Notes: generated from the sequence alone by a model not told the origin. A stretch of DNA of 64,000 bases from Nocardia uniformis NBRC 13702 (GCF_001613345.1 NZ_BDCE01000064.1:143708-207707); one strand, 5' to 3'; numbered from the stretch's first letter, positions 1-8,369 are shown. Made by a program: numbers and translations.

Positions 1-842
1 TCCGTGGAGCCCACCTGCATCAGCACCGGAGGGAAATCGGTCAGGTCACCGTCGACCGGGGACGGCGCGTTCACCAGTCCGCGTGCGCGCGCCACGTCCA
101 CCAGCGCGCTCAGCTGCGACGGGGTGAACGGGTCGCGCGCGGCGTTCGGGTGGGCGGCCTTGGTGGCGAAGTCGAAATCGAGCACCGGCGAGATCGCCAC
201 CACCCCGGCCGGATCCGGCAGTCCCGCGGCGCGCGCGCCCAGCACCGTCGCGAAGGCCAGGCCGGCACCGAACGAGTCGCCCGCGAGCACGATCCGGTTG
301 GCAGGGGTGCCATGGTCGAGCAGCCAACGGTACGCGGACAGTGCGTCCTCCATGGCGTCGCTGACCGTGGCCTTGGGCGCCAGCCGGTACTCGAGGTTGA
401 ACACCGGGATGCCGTAGGCCGCCTTGGACAGCCGGCCGACCATGCGCCGCCAGCTATTGAGCCCGCCGGTCACGTCCGCGCCGCCGTGCATGTACATGAT
501 CACCTCGGGCCCGCGGTGCGGTCCCGGGCCCCGCACCCATTCGGCGCGCCAATGGTCGTGCCGTACCCGGCTCAACCGGGTGCCGCGCGGCGGACGCAAC
601 CAGAACAGCGCCTGATCCGCCTTGCGGGTCAAGGGGATTCCCAGTCCCTGCGGCAGTGCCCGCAGTGCCGGGGCGGCCACCGCGACGCCCGCCCGCAGCG
701 CCGGGCGGACCATGCCGCGTGAGCCCGTGTGCGCGACGAGGGAGACCCGCGAAGGGCCCTGCGGCGGCTCGAGGGTGGTGTGATCGTCGACCGAGGTGGG
801 TGGCGCGGAGTAGCCGGGGGTGCCGGACTGCCGGATTCGCAT
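1..842 (-). CDS. alpha/beta hydrolase (LipR/HSL-like), 3' end off window
   Basis: Probable carboxylesterase or lipase of the alpha/beta-hydrolase-3 (hormone-sensitive-lipase-like) family. Visible are an HGG oxyanion-hole motif (MYMHGGADVTGG), the nucleophile elbow GDSFGAG and a following VVAISPVLDF strand. The acid and His of the triad lie beyond the left edge, so the gene is partial (280 codons seen). The ATG at 842 opens a run free of stops to position 1. It is the last visible gene of a minus-strand operon (monooxygenase, SDR-acyl-CoA synthetase, 79-aa protein, this gene) with gaps of only 18-36 bp. The same enzyme mix occurs in the mycobacterial mymA operon, where the hydrolase is LipR. 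Substrate is not readable from sequence. Confidence 0.85.
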   Translation of the reverse strand, partial: MRIRQSGTPGYSAPPTSVDDHTTLEPPQGPSRVSLVAHTGSRGMVRPALRAGVAVAAPALRALPQGLGIPLTRKADQALFWLRPPRGTRLSRVRHDHWRAEWVRGPGPHRGPEVIMYMHGGADVTGGLNSWRRMVGRLSKAAYGIPVFNLEYRLAPKATVSDAMEDALSAYRWLLDHGTPANRIVLAGDSFGAGLAFATVLGARAAGLPDPAGVVAISPVLDFDFATKAAHPNAARDPFTPSQLSALVDVARARGLVNAPSPVDGDLTDFPPVLMQVGST

Positions 843-862
843 GACGGTGACCTCTCGAATGT

Positions 863-1102
863 TCAGACGTACCACTGCGCGTGGCGCAGCAGGACGTACG
901 TGCGGCCCAGGGTGGAGGCCGGATTCAACCGGCCCAGAAAGAGATCCGCCACCTGTGTGGCCGAACCGTGCACCCGGGCCCGGGCACGCGCGATTTGCGG
1001 AATGGGCCGGGGGAAGCGCGTCTCCAGCCGGTTGTGCAGGCGCGCGATCGGGGCCGGCATGTCGGGGTAGCGCTCCGCGCTGAGGAGGGGTTCGCGGCTC
1101 AT
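863..1102 (-). CDS. 79-aa conserved-looking protein of unknown function in the mymA-like operon
   Basis: A short basic protein that I do not recognise. It starts at an ATG with an AAAGGA ribosome-binding site about 8 bases upstream and ends 20 bp before the hydrolase, so it is almost certainly translated as an operon member. It has no signal peptide, transmembrane segment or cysteine. The sequence is Arg-rich (about 13 of 79 residues) and aromatic near the C-terminus (RTYVLLRHAQWYV). Its place between the acyl-CoA synthetase fusion and the hydrolase suggests an accessory role for one of these enzymes; that is inference from position only. Confidence 0.7.
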   Translation of the reverse strand: MSREPLLSAERYPDMPAPIARLHNRLETRFPRPIPQIARARARVHGSATQVADLFLGRLNPASTLGRTYVLLRHAQWYV

Positions 1103-1138
1103 GGCAGTGGTCCTTTGGGGTGAGGTCGGTGTGGCGGG

Positions 1139-3955
1139 TTACGCGGGGCTGACGTCGGCATCGGAAGGCCGCGTATCCGGCAGTGCGGCAGTCGAATCGG
1201 CCACCGGGGCAGGCTCGGCCGCAGGAGCCTTCTTCGCCGCAGGAGCCTTCTTCGCCGCGGTGGCCTTCACCGCAGTGGCCTTCGCCGCGGTGGCCTTCTT
1301 CGGGGCCCGTGTCTTGGTCGCCGTGGCTCCGTTCGCCGGGCTCGCGTTCGCGTCGCCGGTCACGTCGGCCGGTGCGATCAGCTCGGGCAACTGCTTGCGG
1401 CGGAGCTTGCCGGCGGTGGTGCGCGGCAACGCGGCCACGAAGTGCACGTCGCGCGGGGTCTTGTAGTTGGCCAGCTGTGCCTTCACGAAGGCCTTGATCT
1501 CATCGGCAGTGGCCGTCTGGCCGTCCTTGAGCACGATGAACGCCGCCAGCCGCTGGCCGAAATCGTCGTCGGGCACGCCGATGGCGCCGGCGTCCGCCAC
1601 CGCCGGATGGTCGAGAAGCGTGTCCTCGATCTCCTGCGGGAAGACGTTCTCACCGCCGGAGAGGATCATGTCGTCGGAACGTCCGTCGATGAAGAGTCGT
1701 CCCGCCGAATCGAAGTGGCCGAGGTCCCCGGTGTCCAGGTAACCGTCGATGAATTCCTTGTTATTGCCATCGGTGTAACCGTGGAAGGCGGCCGGACTCT
1801 TGATGGTGACGCGGCCGGGAACCCCGACCGGCACCTCGACCCCGACGTCGTCGTAGATGCGGACGCCGACCAGGCCCTGCGGGCCGTAACCGACCGTGCC
1901 CGGCGCCGCACGCAGGTCCGCGGGGGTGGCCAGGGTGCCTAGCCCGGACTCGGTCGAGGCGTACCCGTTGAACAGCACGTCGCCGAATTCGTCCATGAAC
2001 GCCTCACCCAGCCAGCCGGGCAGCGGCGAGCCGCCGCAGGGGACCACCCGCAAGGTATCGGTGTTGTAGTCCTGGCGGACCTCCTCGGGCAGGTCCATGA
2101 TCCGCTTGATCATTGACGGCACCACGGTGGCGATGGTGGCGCTGTGGCGCTCGATGTCCGCGAGCATCTGTTCGGCGCCGAACTTGCGGTGCAGGACGAC
2201 CGGCGAGCCGGTCGCGAAACCGATCAGCGTGGAACCCAATCCGAATCCGTGGTGCAGCGGCGGGCCGACCACGATCGGCTCGCCGAGGCTCGGTACCGGA
2301 TGGATACGGTCGAGTTCGGTGATAGCCAGCAGCATCCGGGGGTGCAGCGACTTCGCCATGGGGACAAGGTCTTTCATGCCCATCTGGCGCGGTGCCCCCT
2401 TGGGCACTCCGGTGGTGCCGCCGGTCATGATGACGATCGCGCTGCCGTAGGCCGGCGCGAGCACTCGCCGCCCGCCGCGGGAGATCAGTTGTTCCACATT
2501 GCCGTACCGTGCGGACGCCTCCGGCGAGCTGCCGTCGTCGCGGACGATGATGCGGGGTCCGGTGTAGCCGGAGTTCTCCAGCGACTGCTCGAATTGGGTG
2601 TCGTAGAACAGCACGTCGATGCGTTCCTGTTCGAGCACCGCGCCCAGCTGCGGACCGGAGAAGCCGTAGTTCAGGGGCACCAGGTCCGCCGACAGCCGCG
2701 CCGCCGCGAACAGCGCGAGCGGGAAGCCGCGATGGTTGGCGCACAGGATGCCGACCCGGCTGTGGCGTCCGACGATGTACTCGTCGCGCAGGGCGGAGGC
2801 CAATCGCTCTGTCCGCTGGTGCATTTCGCGGTAGGTGATGGTGCCGTCGTCGTCGATCACCGCGTCGCGGTCCGGGAATCGCGCCGCGGCGGTCGCCGCG
2901 AGCGTGGCCAGGCCGAAGCCATTCCGCAGGGCGGCCACGGCCTGTGGCAGCCGGGCGGGCGGTACCACGGCCAGCGGATTCATTCCCGCGACCGTTCCGA
3001 TGCTGCCGAAGCACTTGTCCAGGAAGTGCCCGAAGTCCTCGGCACGCCGCATGACGGGGACCAGGTCGGTGGGCCGCGACTGGCGATTGGCGACCTTCAC
3101 CGCGAGGGTCTTGGCGTATTCCATGGGGCGGCTGTTGTCCAGCAGGTATCCGACCGGTGCGGCGAGGCGTTCGGGCCAGGGCCGGATGTACATCGGCTTG
3201 TCCACGATGGCGCGGCAGACGGCGTTCGCGGCTTCCTCGGCGGTGTTGCCGAGCGGTTTGGCGTACTTGAAGTACCAGAACGGCCCGAGCATCGGCGTGT
3301 AGATCAACTGGAGGTAGACACCGGTGGAGGTGATGCCCTCGGCGCGCAGTTCCGCGCTCGCGCCGCGCATCCAGGAGTTGAACGCGGCCTTGCTGGAGGC
3401 ATAGGCGGTCCAGCCCACGGGGGGTGCGTGCACACCGATGGTGACGATATTGACGATGTGCCCGCTGTGGGCCGCGCGCATGGAGGGAAGCAGGCTCATG
3501 ATCAGCCGGATAGGTGCGAGATAGTTGACGTTGGCGGTCTTCTCGAAGTTGTCGAACCGGTCGACCGAGTCGGTGAGCCACCGACTGATCGACTTGCCCG
3601 CGTTGTTCACCAGCACGTCGACCCGGCCGTGCTCATCGAGCACCCGCTCGACCATGGCGGCCGTAGCCGGCATGTCGTTGAGGTCGGTCGGATACGGGTG
3701 GATCGAGCCATCGGCCCCGAGAGCGATTGCCTCCTCGCACAATTCGTCGAGCAGCGCAGCGCGGCGGGCCACCACGGCGACGGTCGCGCCGTTGCGGGCC
3801 AGCCGCAGCGCGGTCGCGCGGCCGGTGCCCGAGGACGCTCCGGTCACCAGGATCACCCGGCCCGCGACCGCGCGGCGCAGCCGCCGGTCACTGATGCCGT
3901 AACTGGACAGGCCGGTGGCGACCCGGAGGGGGCGGCCAACGTTCGGAACCTTCAT
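1139..3955 (-). CDS. SDR oxidoreductase - acyl-CoA synthetase fusion with Lys/Ala-rich tail
   Basis: A 938-residue two-domain enzyme. Residues about 28-290 are a short-chain dehydrogenase: TGASSGTG cofactor motif at 38-45, NNAG at 117-120, active-site YASSK at 185-189. The usual catalytic Ser position seems to hold Thr172. Residues about 340-870 are an ANL-family AMP-forming acyl-CoA synthetase: P-loop TGGTTGVPKG at 511-520, YASTESG, DTGDLGHFD and the C-terminal RTTAGKLRRK with the catalytic Lys. The last 60 residues are low-complexity Ala/Lys/Pro (KKATAAKATAVKATAAKK and similar). In mymA-type operons the SDR and FadD are separate genes; here they are one frame. A plausible activity is activation of a fatty acid followed by reduction, but the substrate is unknown. 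It lies 18 bp after the monooxygenase. Confidence 0.85.
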   Translation of the reverse strand: MKVPNVGRPLRVATGLSSYGISDRRLRRAVAGRVILVTGASSGTGRATALRLARNGATVAVVARRAALLDELCEEAIALGADGSIHPYPTDLNDMPATAAMVERVLDEHGRVDVLVNNAGKSISRWLTDSVDRFDNFEKTANVNYLAPIRLIMSLLPSMRAAHSGHIVNIVTIGVHAPPVGWTAYASSKAAFNSWMRGASAELRAEGITSTGVYLQLIYTPMLGPFWYFKYAKPLGNTAEEAANAVCRAIVDKPMYIRPWPERLAAPVGYLLDNSRPMEYAKTLAVKVANRQSRPTDLVPVMRRAEDFGHFLDKCFGSIGTVAGMNPLAVVPPARLPQAVAALRNGFGLATLAATAAARFPDRDAVIDDDGTITYREMHQRTERLASALRDEYIVGRHSRVGILCANHRGFPLALFAAARLSADLVPLNYGFSGPQLGAVLEQERIDVLFYDTQFEQSLENSGYTGPRIIVRDDGSSPEASARYGNVEQLISRGGRRVLAPAYGSAIVIMTGGTTGVPKGAPRQMGMKDLVPMAKSLHPRMLLAITELDRIHPVPSLGEPIVVGPPLHHGFGLGSTLIGFATGSPVVLHRKFGAEQMLADIERHSATIATVVPSMIKRIMDLPEEVRQDYNTDTLRVVPCGGSPLPGWLGEAFMDEFGDVLFNGYASTESGLGTLATPADLRAAPGTVGYGPQGLVGVRIYDDVGVEVPVGVPGRVTIKSPAAFHGYTDGNNKEFIDGYLDTGDLGHFDSAGRLFIDGRSDDMILSGGENVFPQEIEDTLLDHPAVADAGAIGVPDDDFGQRLAAFIVLKDGQTATADEIKAFVKAQLANYKTPRDVHFVAALPRTTAGKLRRKQLPELIAPADVTGDANASPANGATATKTRAPKKATAAKATAVKATAAKKAPAAKKAPAAEPAPVADSTAALPDTRPSDADVSPA

Positions 3956-3973
3956 CGGGAGTCTCCTGTGGTC

Positions 3974-5641
3974 TCAGGCGTTGGAAGCGACGGTGACCGG
4001 CGTGCGGTCGGTGTCAGCGGTGGGCTTGTCGCCGGTTTCGGCGCGAGTGGTCGCACCGGACGACGGCGCGGCGGCGGCCGGGCGCAGCACGTCGAAGCGG
4101 TAGTGCTCGAACGGGAAGCGGTGGCTGCCATGGCGGGCCTGGAAGAACCCGCTCGGGCGCACATAGGTGCTGTCGCCCTGAGAGTTGCGGTAGTAGGTCG
4201 GGACGTGCCCGTTGAGCTCGTTGAAGTACCAGCGAATCGCTTCGCTGCGCCGCAGGATCTTCGCGTGATAGGCGTCGTGCGCGTCCTGGCGCACCTCGGC
4301 GCGCGTCGCTCCGCGCCGACCGGCCTCACGGATGGCGCGCACCGCGTGGTGGCTGGTCATCTCGACGAAGGCGTGCCAGCCCGAGCCGGTCCAGGAGTAC
4401 GGGCCCACCAGCGTCCACCGGTTGGGCAGCTTGGGCAGCGCGACCGCCTCGTAGGACTGCATGCCGTGCTCGCGGTAGAACTCGCCCAGGTCCATCCCGT
4501 CGCGGCCGACGACCATGCCCGTGCGATAGGTCTCCGGATCGGAGAACACCTCGTAACCGGTGGCGACCACGATCATGTCGAATTCGTGCTCTCCACCGTC
4601 GGCGGTGCGAATTCCCTTGGGCGTCATGGTCTCTATGCGCTCGGTGACCAGGGCGACGTTGTCGCGGTTGAACGCCTGCAGGTAGTCGCTGGAGAACGAT
4701 GGCCGCTTCGCCAGCGGGCCGTGGGTCGGCGTCAGCGCGGCGGCGGTGGCGGGGTCGCGCACCGCTTGCCGGACCAGCTGCCGGTGGGCCGCGATCGTGG
4801 TCTTGTCGATCACGCGCATGGCCGCTTTGGTGAGGCTCGGCGGCGTGCCGGCGGCCGTGCGCAGCAGCGCGTCCATGCCGACCAGCGCCGCGCCGTGCAG
4901 GCCGGATTGCACGCCCGGCACACCCAGCAGCGCCTGCACCGGCTTGGACACCGCGGGATTCGGTTTGGGCAGGCACCACACCGGAGTGCGCTGAAAGACC
5001 GTGAGCGCGGCGACTTCCGGCGCGATCGACGGCGTGATCTGAATGGAACTGGGCCCGGTGCCGATGACGGCGACGCGCTTGCCCGTGTGGTCCCAGTCGT
5101 GATCCCAGCTCGACGGCCGCTGAATCTTGCCGCGGAACCGGTCCAGTCCCGGGATGCCACCGTCGGGCTTGGGGTTGACGAACGCGCCGACCGCGTTGAT
5201 CACGAACCGTGCGGTGATCACCTCACCGCCCGCGGTGTGCAGCCGCCACAGGTGCGCGGCATCGTCCCACCGTTCGCTGACGACGTCGACGCCGAATCGG
5301 GCATGCCGGTGCAGGTCGAACCGGCGGGCGACGTTCGAGTGGTAGTCCCGCACCTCCGCGCCGGGAGCGAACACGCGGCTCCACTTGGCATTGCGGGCGA
5401 ACGAGTACTGATAGGCCAGCGAGGGGATATCGACGCAGACGCCCGGATAGCGGTTCTCGTGCCAGCTGCCGCCGAAGCCGGTATCGCGGTCGAGGATGAC
5501 GAAGTCGTCGATCCCCGCCTGCCGCAACTTCACGCCGGCCGCGATACCGCCCGGACCTGCGCCGATGATGGCGACATGGTGGTCGGGCGCAGCGCGGCCG
5601 GGGGCGGCCCCCGGCCGCGCTGCCGAGGAGTTGGCCATCAT
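3974..5641 (-). CDS. FAD/NAD(P)-dependent monooxygenase, Baeyer-Villiger-like (MymA-type)
   Basis: A flavin monooxygenase of the class B type. There are two Rossmann motifs, IIGAGPGGIAAG near residue 25 for FAD and VIGTGPSSIQ near 190 for NADPH, plus the FGGSWHENRYPG segment and ATGYEVF. The Baeyer-Villiger fingerprint between them reads FRGKIQRPSSWD, with Arg where the consensus has His. First gene of the mymA-like operon. The frame is open upstream to 5890. I chose the ATG at 5641 (GGAAGG eight bases upstream, 555 aa), but an ATG at 5707 sits about where transcription would begin from the promoter at 5713-5741 and could serve as a leaderless start adding 22 residues. The Ala/Thr-rich tail after about residue 530 is probably disordered. 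Confidence 0.85.
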   Translation of the reverse strand: MMANSSAARPGAAPGRAAPDHHVAIIGAGPGGIAAGVKLRQAGIDDFVILDRDTGFGGSWHENRYPGVCVDIPSLAYQYSFARNAKWSRVFAPGAEVRDYHSNVARRFDLHRHARFGVDVVSERWDDAAHLWRLHTAGGEVITARFVINAVGAFVNPKPDGGIPGLDRFRGKIQRPSSWDHDWDHTGKRVAVIGTGPSSIQITPSIAPEVAALTVFQRTPVWCLPKPNPAVSKPVQALLGVPGVQSGLHGAALVGMDALLRTAAGTPPSLTKAAMRVIDKTTIAAHRQLVRQAVRDPATAAALTPTHGPLAKRPSFSSDYLQAFNRDNVALVTERIETMTPKGIRTADGGEHEFDMIVVATGYEVFSDPETYRTGMVVGRDGMDLGEFYREHGMQSYEAVALPKLPNRWTLVGPYSWTGSGWHAFVEMTSHHAVRAIREAGRRGATRAEVRQDAHDAYHAKILRRSEAIRWYFNELNGHVPTYYRNSQGDSTYVRPSGFFQARHGSHRFPFEHYRFDVLRPAAAAPSSGATTRAETGDKPTADTDRTPVTVASNA

Positions 5642-5712
5642 CCTTGATGCCTTCCGAAGGGGTTGAGGGAGCTCGCCGGATGTTTCGACGAAATAGTCGA
5701 CGGGCATGTCAT

Positions 5713-5742
5713 AAAATAGATCGTCCCAGACAATTGCGCAAT
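5713..5742 (-). promoter_or_regulatory. promoter with 21-bp element shared with the mce operon
   Basis: Read on the minus strand, TTGCGC (-35-like, 5741-5736), a 17-bp spacer and TATTTT (-10-like, 5718-5713) precede the monooxygenase gene. The stretch 5742-5722 is identical over 21 bases to 8340-8360 in front of the mce operon. It contains the perfect 10-bp palindrome ATTGCGCAAT over the -35 and GTCTGGGAC (GTC/GAC arms) inside the spacer, which suggests a regulator site overlapping the polymerase site. The rest of the 5642-6091 divergent gap shows no other gene that I can support. Confidence 0.7.
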
Positions 5743-6091
5743 ACCTGCCTCGAAGGTCGCGAATGAGCAGTTGAACGGGCTCGATACAGACGACCTTGGG
5801 CGCCGTCAGCGCGTAGCTCGACGTGCACCTACCCCGAAATGGGAGCCCGGCGGCGATCCGGAGGGCTCTGTGCATGGCAATTTTCGACAATTTTGTCAGC
5901 TTTTGAGAGCGACTCAGCGATCATCCCGCCGCCCTGCTCGGTGTCCACCCTGCCGACTCGGCTCGATCCCGAATTGTCTTGCGCCGGTGCGGCAGTAGCC
6001 GTCGATAGGCCCGCAAGAAGCCCCCGTGCCCGAGCGCCGATCCCCCATTAACCCGGCGTCGCCGCCCGCATCGTCCGCATACGATGGTGCG

Positions 6092-6772
6092 ATGACCGAA
6101 CCAGCGAAGCGGGGCCGCGGTCCCGGCCGGCCGCGGGATGAACGCAACAGTGAGCGACGGCGCAACGAACTCGTCGCCGCCGCCTATCGGGTGTTCACCA
6201 CGAAGGGATACGCGGCGGCCACTACAGCCGATATTGCTGCGGAGGTCGGCGCGGGTTACGGCACCTTCTATCGCTACTTCGACAGCAAGCGCGCGATTCT
6301 CGATGCCGTGTTCGACTACGGTATCGAGCTGCTGACGGTCCAGCTGGCCGGAGAGGTCTTCGACCCGGAGTTCGCGTTCGACGACGAGAACCTCACCTTC
6401 GAGTCGCTGGTGCGCGCCTGGACGAGTGCGGTCGACGGGTTGTGCGATCTCGCGGAGAACGACGAGCAACTGGTTCGGGTGTTGTTGTTCGAATTGACCG
6501 GCGTCGACGACGAACTCAACGCCCGTCTCTTGGGACTGCACGCTCTCTTGGCGGCAACCGTCGAGCGCTTTCTGGCTCGCTATGTGAAAGCCGGTGTGCT
6601 GCGCCGCGATCTGGATACCGTGAATGTCGGCTGGCTGCTGGTCACCGCGACGCTGCCGCCGATGCTGCGCACGATGCAGGGCGCGGACGAAGACGACCGG
6701 CGGCGCTATGTCGAGACCGTCGTCGCGACCCTCGGCCCGGGCATCCGCGCCGAATCCCCCGCCGCGAATTGA
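6092..6772 (+). CDS. TetR-family transcriptional regulator
   Basis: A 226-residue TetR regulator. The N-terminal helix-turn-helix is clear (TTADIAAEVGAGYGTFYRYFDSK, about residues 42-64), preceded by a basic RGRGPGRPRDERN segment. The rest is a helical ligand-binding domain of normal length. The start is the ATG at 6092; an upstream ATG at 6026 is in frame but adds a segment unlike the family. It is transcribed away from the mymA-like operon and towards the ABC1 gene 49 bp downstream. Because it lies between two operons with the same promoter element, it is the nearest candidate regulator for both; this is inference. The ligand may be a lipid or acyl-CoA. Confidence 0.85.
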   Translation: MTEPAKRGRGPGRPRDERNSERRRNELVAAAYRVFTTKGYAAATTADIAAEVGAGYGTFYRYFDSKRAILDAVFDYGIELLTVQLAGEVFDPEFAFDDENLTFESLVRAWTSAVDGLCDLAENDEQLVRVLLFELTGVDDELNARLLGLHALLAATVERFLARYVKAGVLRRDLDTVNVGWLLVTATLPPMLRTMQGADEDDRRRYVETVVATLGPGIRAESPAAN

Positions 6773-6821
6773 TCGACACGGGCGTCTGCTAATCTCGCCC
6801 GATCAGACGAAGGACGGGTTC

Positions 6822-8219
6822 ATGTCCGAACGAATTCCCACTTCCCGGGTGCGGCGCGGCGCCAAGCTGGGCAAACTGGCCGCGAATCAGGCCAAGCACA
6901 GTGCGGGCCTGAAACTCGCCGTCGTCGGCAAGTCGCCACAGCAGCGGGCGGCGCAGTCCGAACGCGCGATCCTCGCGGCCGCCGAGGACCTGGTGGCGGT
7001 GCTCGGCAGCATGAAGGGCCTGGCCATGAAGCTGGGCCAGATGTTGTCGATGATCGATCTGAACCTCATCCCCGCCGAGTACCAAGACCAGTTCCGGGAC
7101 AAGCTCGCCGCCCTGTGCGATCAGGCCCCGAAGATGCCTTTCGCACGGATGCGCAAGGTCCTCGAAGGAGACCTCGAACGTCCACTCGGAAAGGTTTTCA
7201 CCGAATTCGATGAGACGCCGATCGCCGCGGCCTCGATCGGCCAGGTGTATCGGGCCCGGTTGCTCGACGGGCGTGTGGTGGCGGTCAAGATCCAATACCC
7301 GGGGGTCGACCTGGCCGTGCGGGCGGATCTGAAGAACTTCTCGCTGGTCATGCGCCTGGCCCGGGCGGTCGCGCCCGGGTTGGCCGACAGCGCCGTGGCG
7401 CAGGAGTTCGTCACGCATCTCGCGGATGAGGTGGACTACCGCATCGAAGCCGAGAACCAGCAGGCCGTCGCCGCCCTGTATCAGGACCATCCCTTCATCC
7501 GCATCCCCGGCTGCGTTCAGGAGCTGTGCACCGCTCACGTGCTGGTAACCGAAATGGTCGAGGGGATCGGATTCGACGGCATCAAGGCGCTGCCACAGAC
7601 CGAGCGCGATCTGATCGGCGAGATCGTGTTCCGCTTCTACCTGGGATCGATAGCGCGGTTCGGCCAATTCGCCGGGGATCCACATCCGGGCAATGTGCTG
7701 CTCGCGCCGGATGGGACGGTGGTCTTCCTGGACTTCGGCCTGTTCAAGCACATGACCGCCGAAGCGGTGGGCTTCGAGCTGGCGTGCATGCGGGCCGCGG
7801 GCGAGTACCGGGGGGCCGACCTGCGTGAGCTACTCGTGGAATACGGTGTGCTGGAACCGGATTCCCCCGTGACTGCCGACGAGTGCCTGCGCTTCTTTCG
7901 GGAGAACTCCGGATGGTTCCTGACCGACGCCGAAATCCGCGTCACCGGCGACACCGCGGCCAACGCGGTGTTGGCCGCATTCGACCCCACCCGTGGTTTC
8001 TTCCAGCTCTGGCGCGACCAGCGCCTGCCCGCCGAGCACGCGCTCGCACGCCGGGTCGAGTACATGACCGTGGGGCTCCTCGGCAAGCTCGGAGCCAGTG
8101 CGAACTGGCACCGCATCGCCCGAGAATGGATGTACGACACGCCACCGCGCACGCCGCTCGGCGCGCAAGAAGAGTCGTGGCTGGCGAATCGCCGCGACAC
8201 CGCAGCACACTCCCACTGA
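6822..8219 (+). CDS. ABC1/AarF (UbiB-like) atypical kinase-family protein
   Basis: A 465-residue protein of the ABC1/ADCK family. Visible motifs are MKLGQM (the KxGQ motif, about residue 69), the Ala-rich loop AAASIGQVYRA, VAVKIQYPG with the ATP-site Lys, and the DPHPGN and DFGLF motifs that bind metal and nucleotide. Members support quinone biosynthesis or act as ATPases on lipid-like substrates; actinobacterial members are mostly unassigned. The ATG at 6822 has AAGGACGG in front. It follows the TetR gene and precedes the mce operon by 240 bp on the same strand, so it may be co-transcribed with the regulator and functionally tied to lipid metabolism. Confidence 0.85.
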   Translation: MSERIPTSRVRRGAKLGKLAANQAKHSAGLKLAVVGKSPQQRAAQSERAILAAAEDLVAVLGSMKGLAMKLGQMLSMIDLNLIPAEYQDQFRDKLAALCDQAPKMPFARMRKVLEGDLERPLGKVFTEFDETPIAAASIGQVYRARLLDGRVVAVKIQYPGVDLAVRADLKNFSLVMRLARAVAPGLADSAVAQEFVTHLADEVDYRIEAENQQAVAALYQDHPFIRIPGCVQELCTAHVLVTEMVEGIGFDGIKALPQTERDLIGEIVFRFYLGSIARFGQFAGDPHPGNVLLAPDGTVVFLDFGLFKHMTAEAVGFELACMRAAGEYRGADLRELLVEYGVLEPDSPVTADECLRFFRENSGWFLTDAEIRVTGDTAANAVLAAFDPTRGFFQLWRDQRLPAEHALARRVEYMTVGLLGKLGASANWHRIAREWMYDTPPRTPLGAQEESWLANRRDTAAHSH

Positions 8220-8339
8220 GCCAATTCATCGACTGCCGTACGCAGATCCCGGTCCGACACCGGCAATCACGGAGCGAGGTCGGCTGCGCTTACCCTTGAC
8301 CCTGAATAACCCCTGTTCGCAGCGGTTTTCATCGACCCC

Positions 8340-8369
8340 ATTGCGCAATTGTCTGGGACGCACTACTTT
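8340..8369 (+). promoter_or_regulatory. mce-operon promoter carrying the shared 21-bp element
   Basis: TTGCGC at 8341-8346, a 17-bp spacer and TACTTT at 8364-8369 form a sigma-70-type promoter. Bases 8340-8360 are identical to 5742-5722 (minus strand), including the palindrome ATTGCGCAAT and GTCTGGGAC. Similarity continues weakly through the -10 (CTA-TTT--TGA in both). The predicted start near 8375 leaves about 85 bases before the leader ORF. Confidence 0.7.

Noticed and set aside
2144..5647. 1167-codon open frame on the plus strand opposite the SDR-FadD and monooxygenase genes
   Set aside because: Antisense shadow. It is low-complexity Arg/Gly/Asp/His-rich, has no domain, and the minus-strand frames carry clear catalytic motifs.
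5638..5712. A 24-codon leader ORF before the monooxygenase ending at TGA 5638, mirroring the mce leader
   Set aside because: Its ATG (5712) abuts the -10 hexamer and so lies upstream of the predicted transcription start; there is no RBS.
5705..5890. N-terminal extension of the monooxygenase up to ATG 5890
   Set aside because: It would run through the promoter element and does not match the normal start of the family. The frame is open only because stops are rare at this GC content.
5722..8360. The shared 21-mer as a coding coincidence (both strands read CAIVWD)
   Set aside because: The mce-side frame stops four codons later and neither copy lies in a supported gene. Promoter context is the better explanation.
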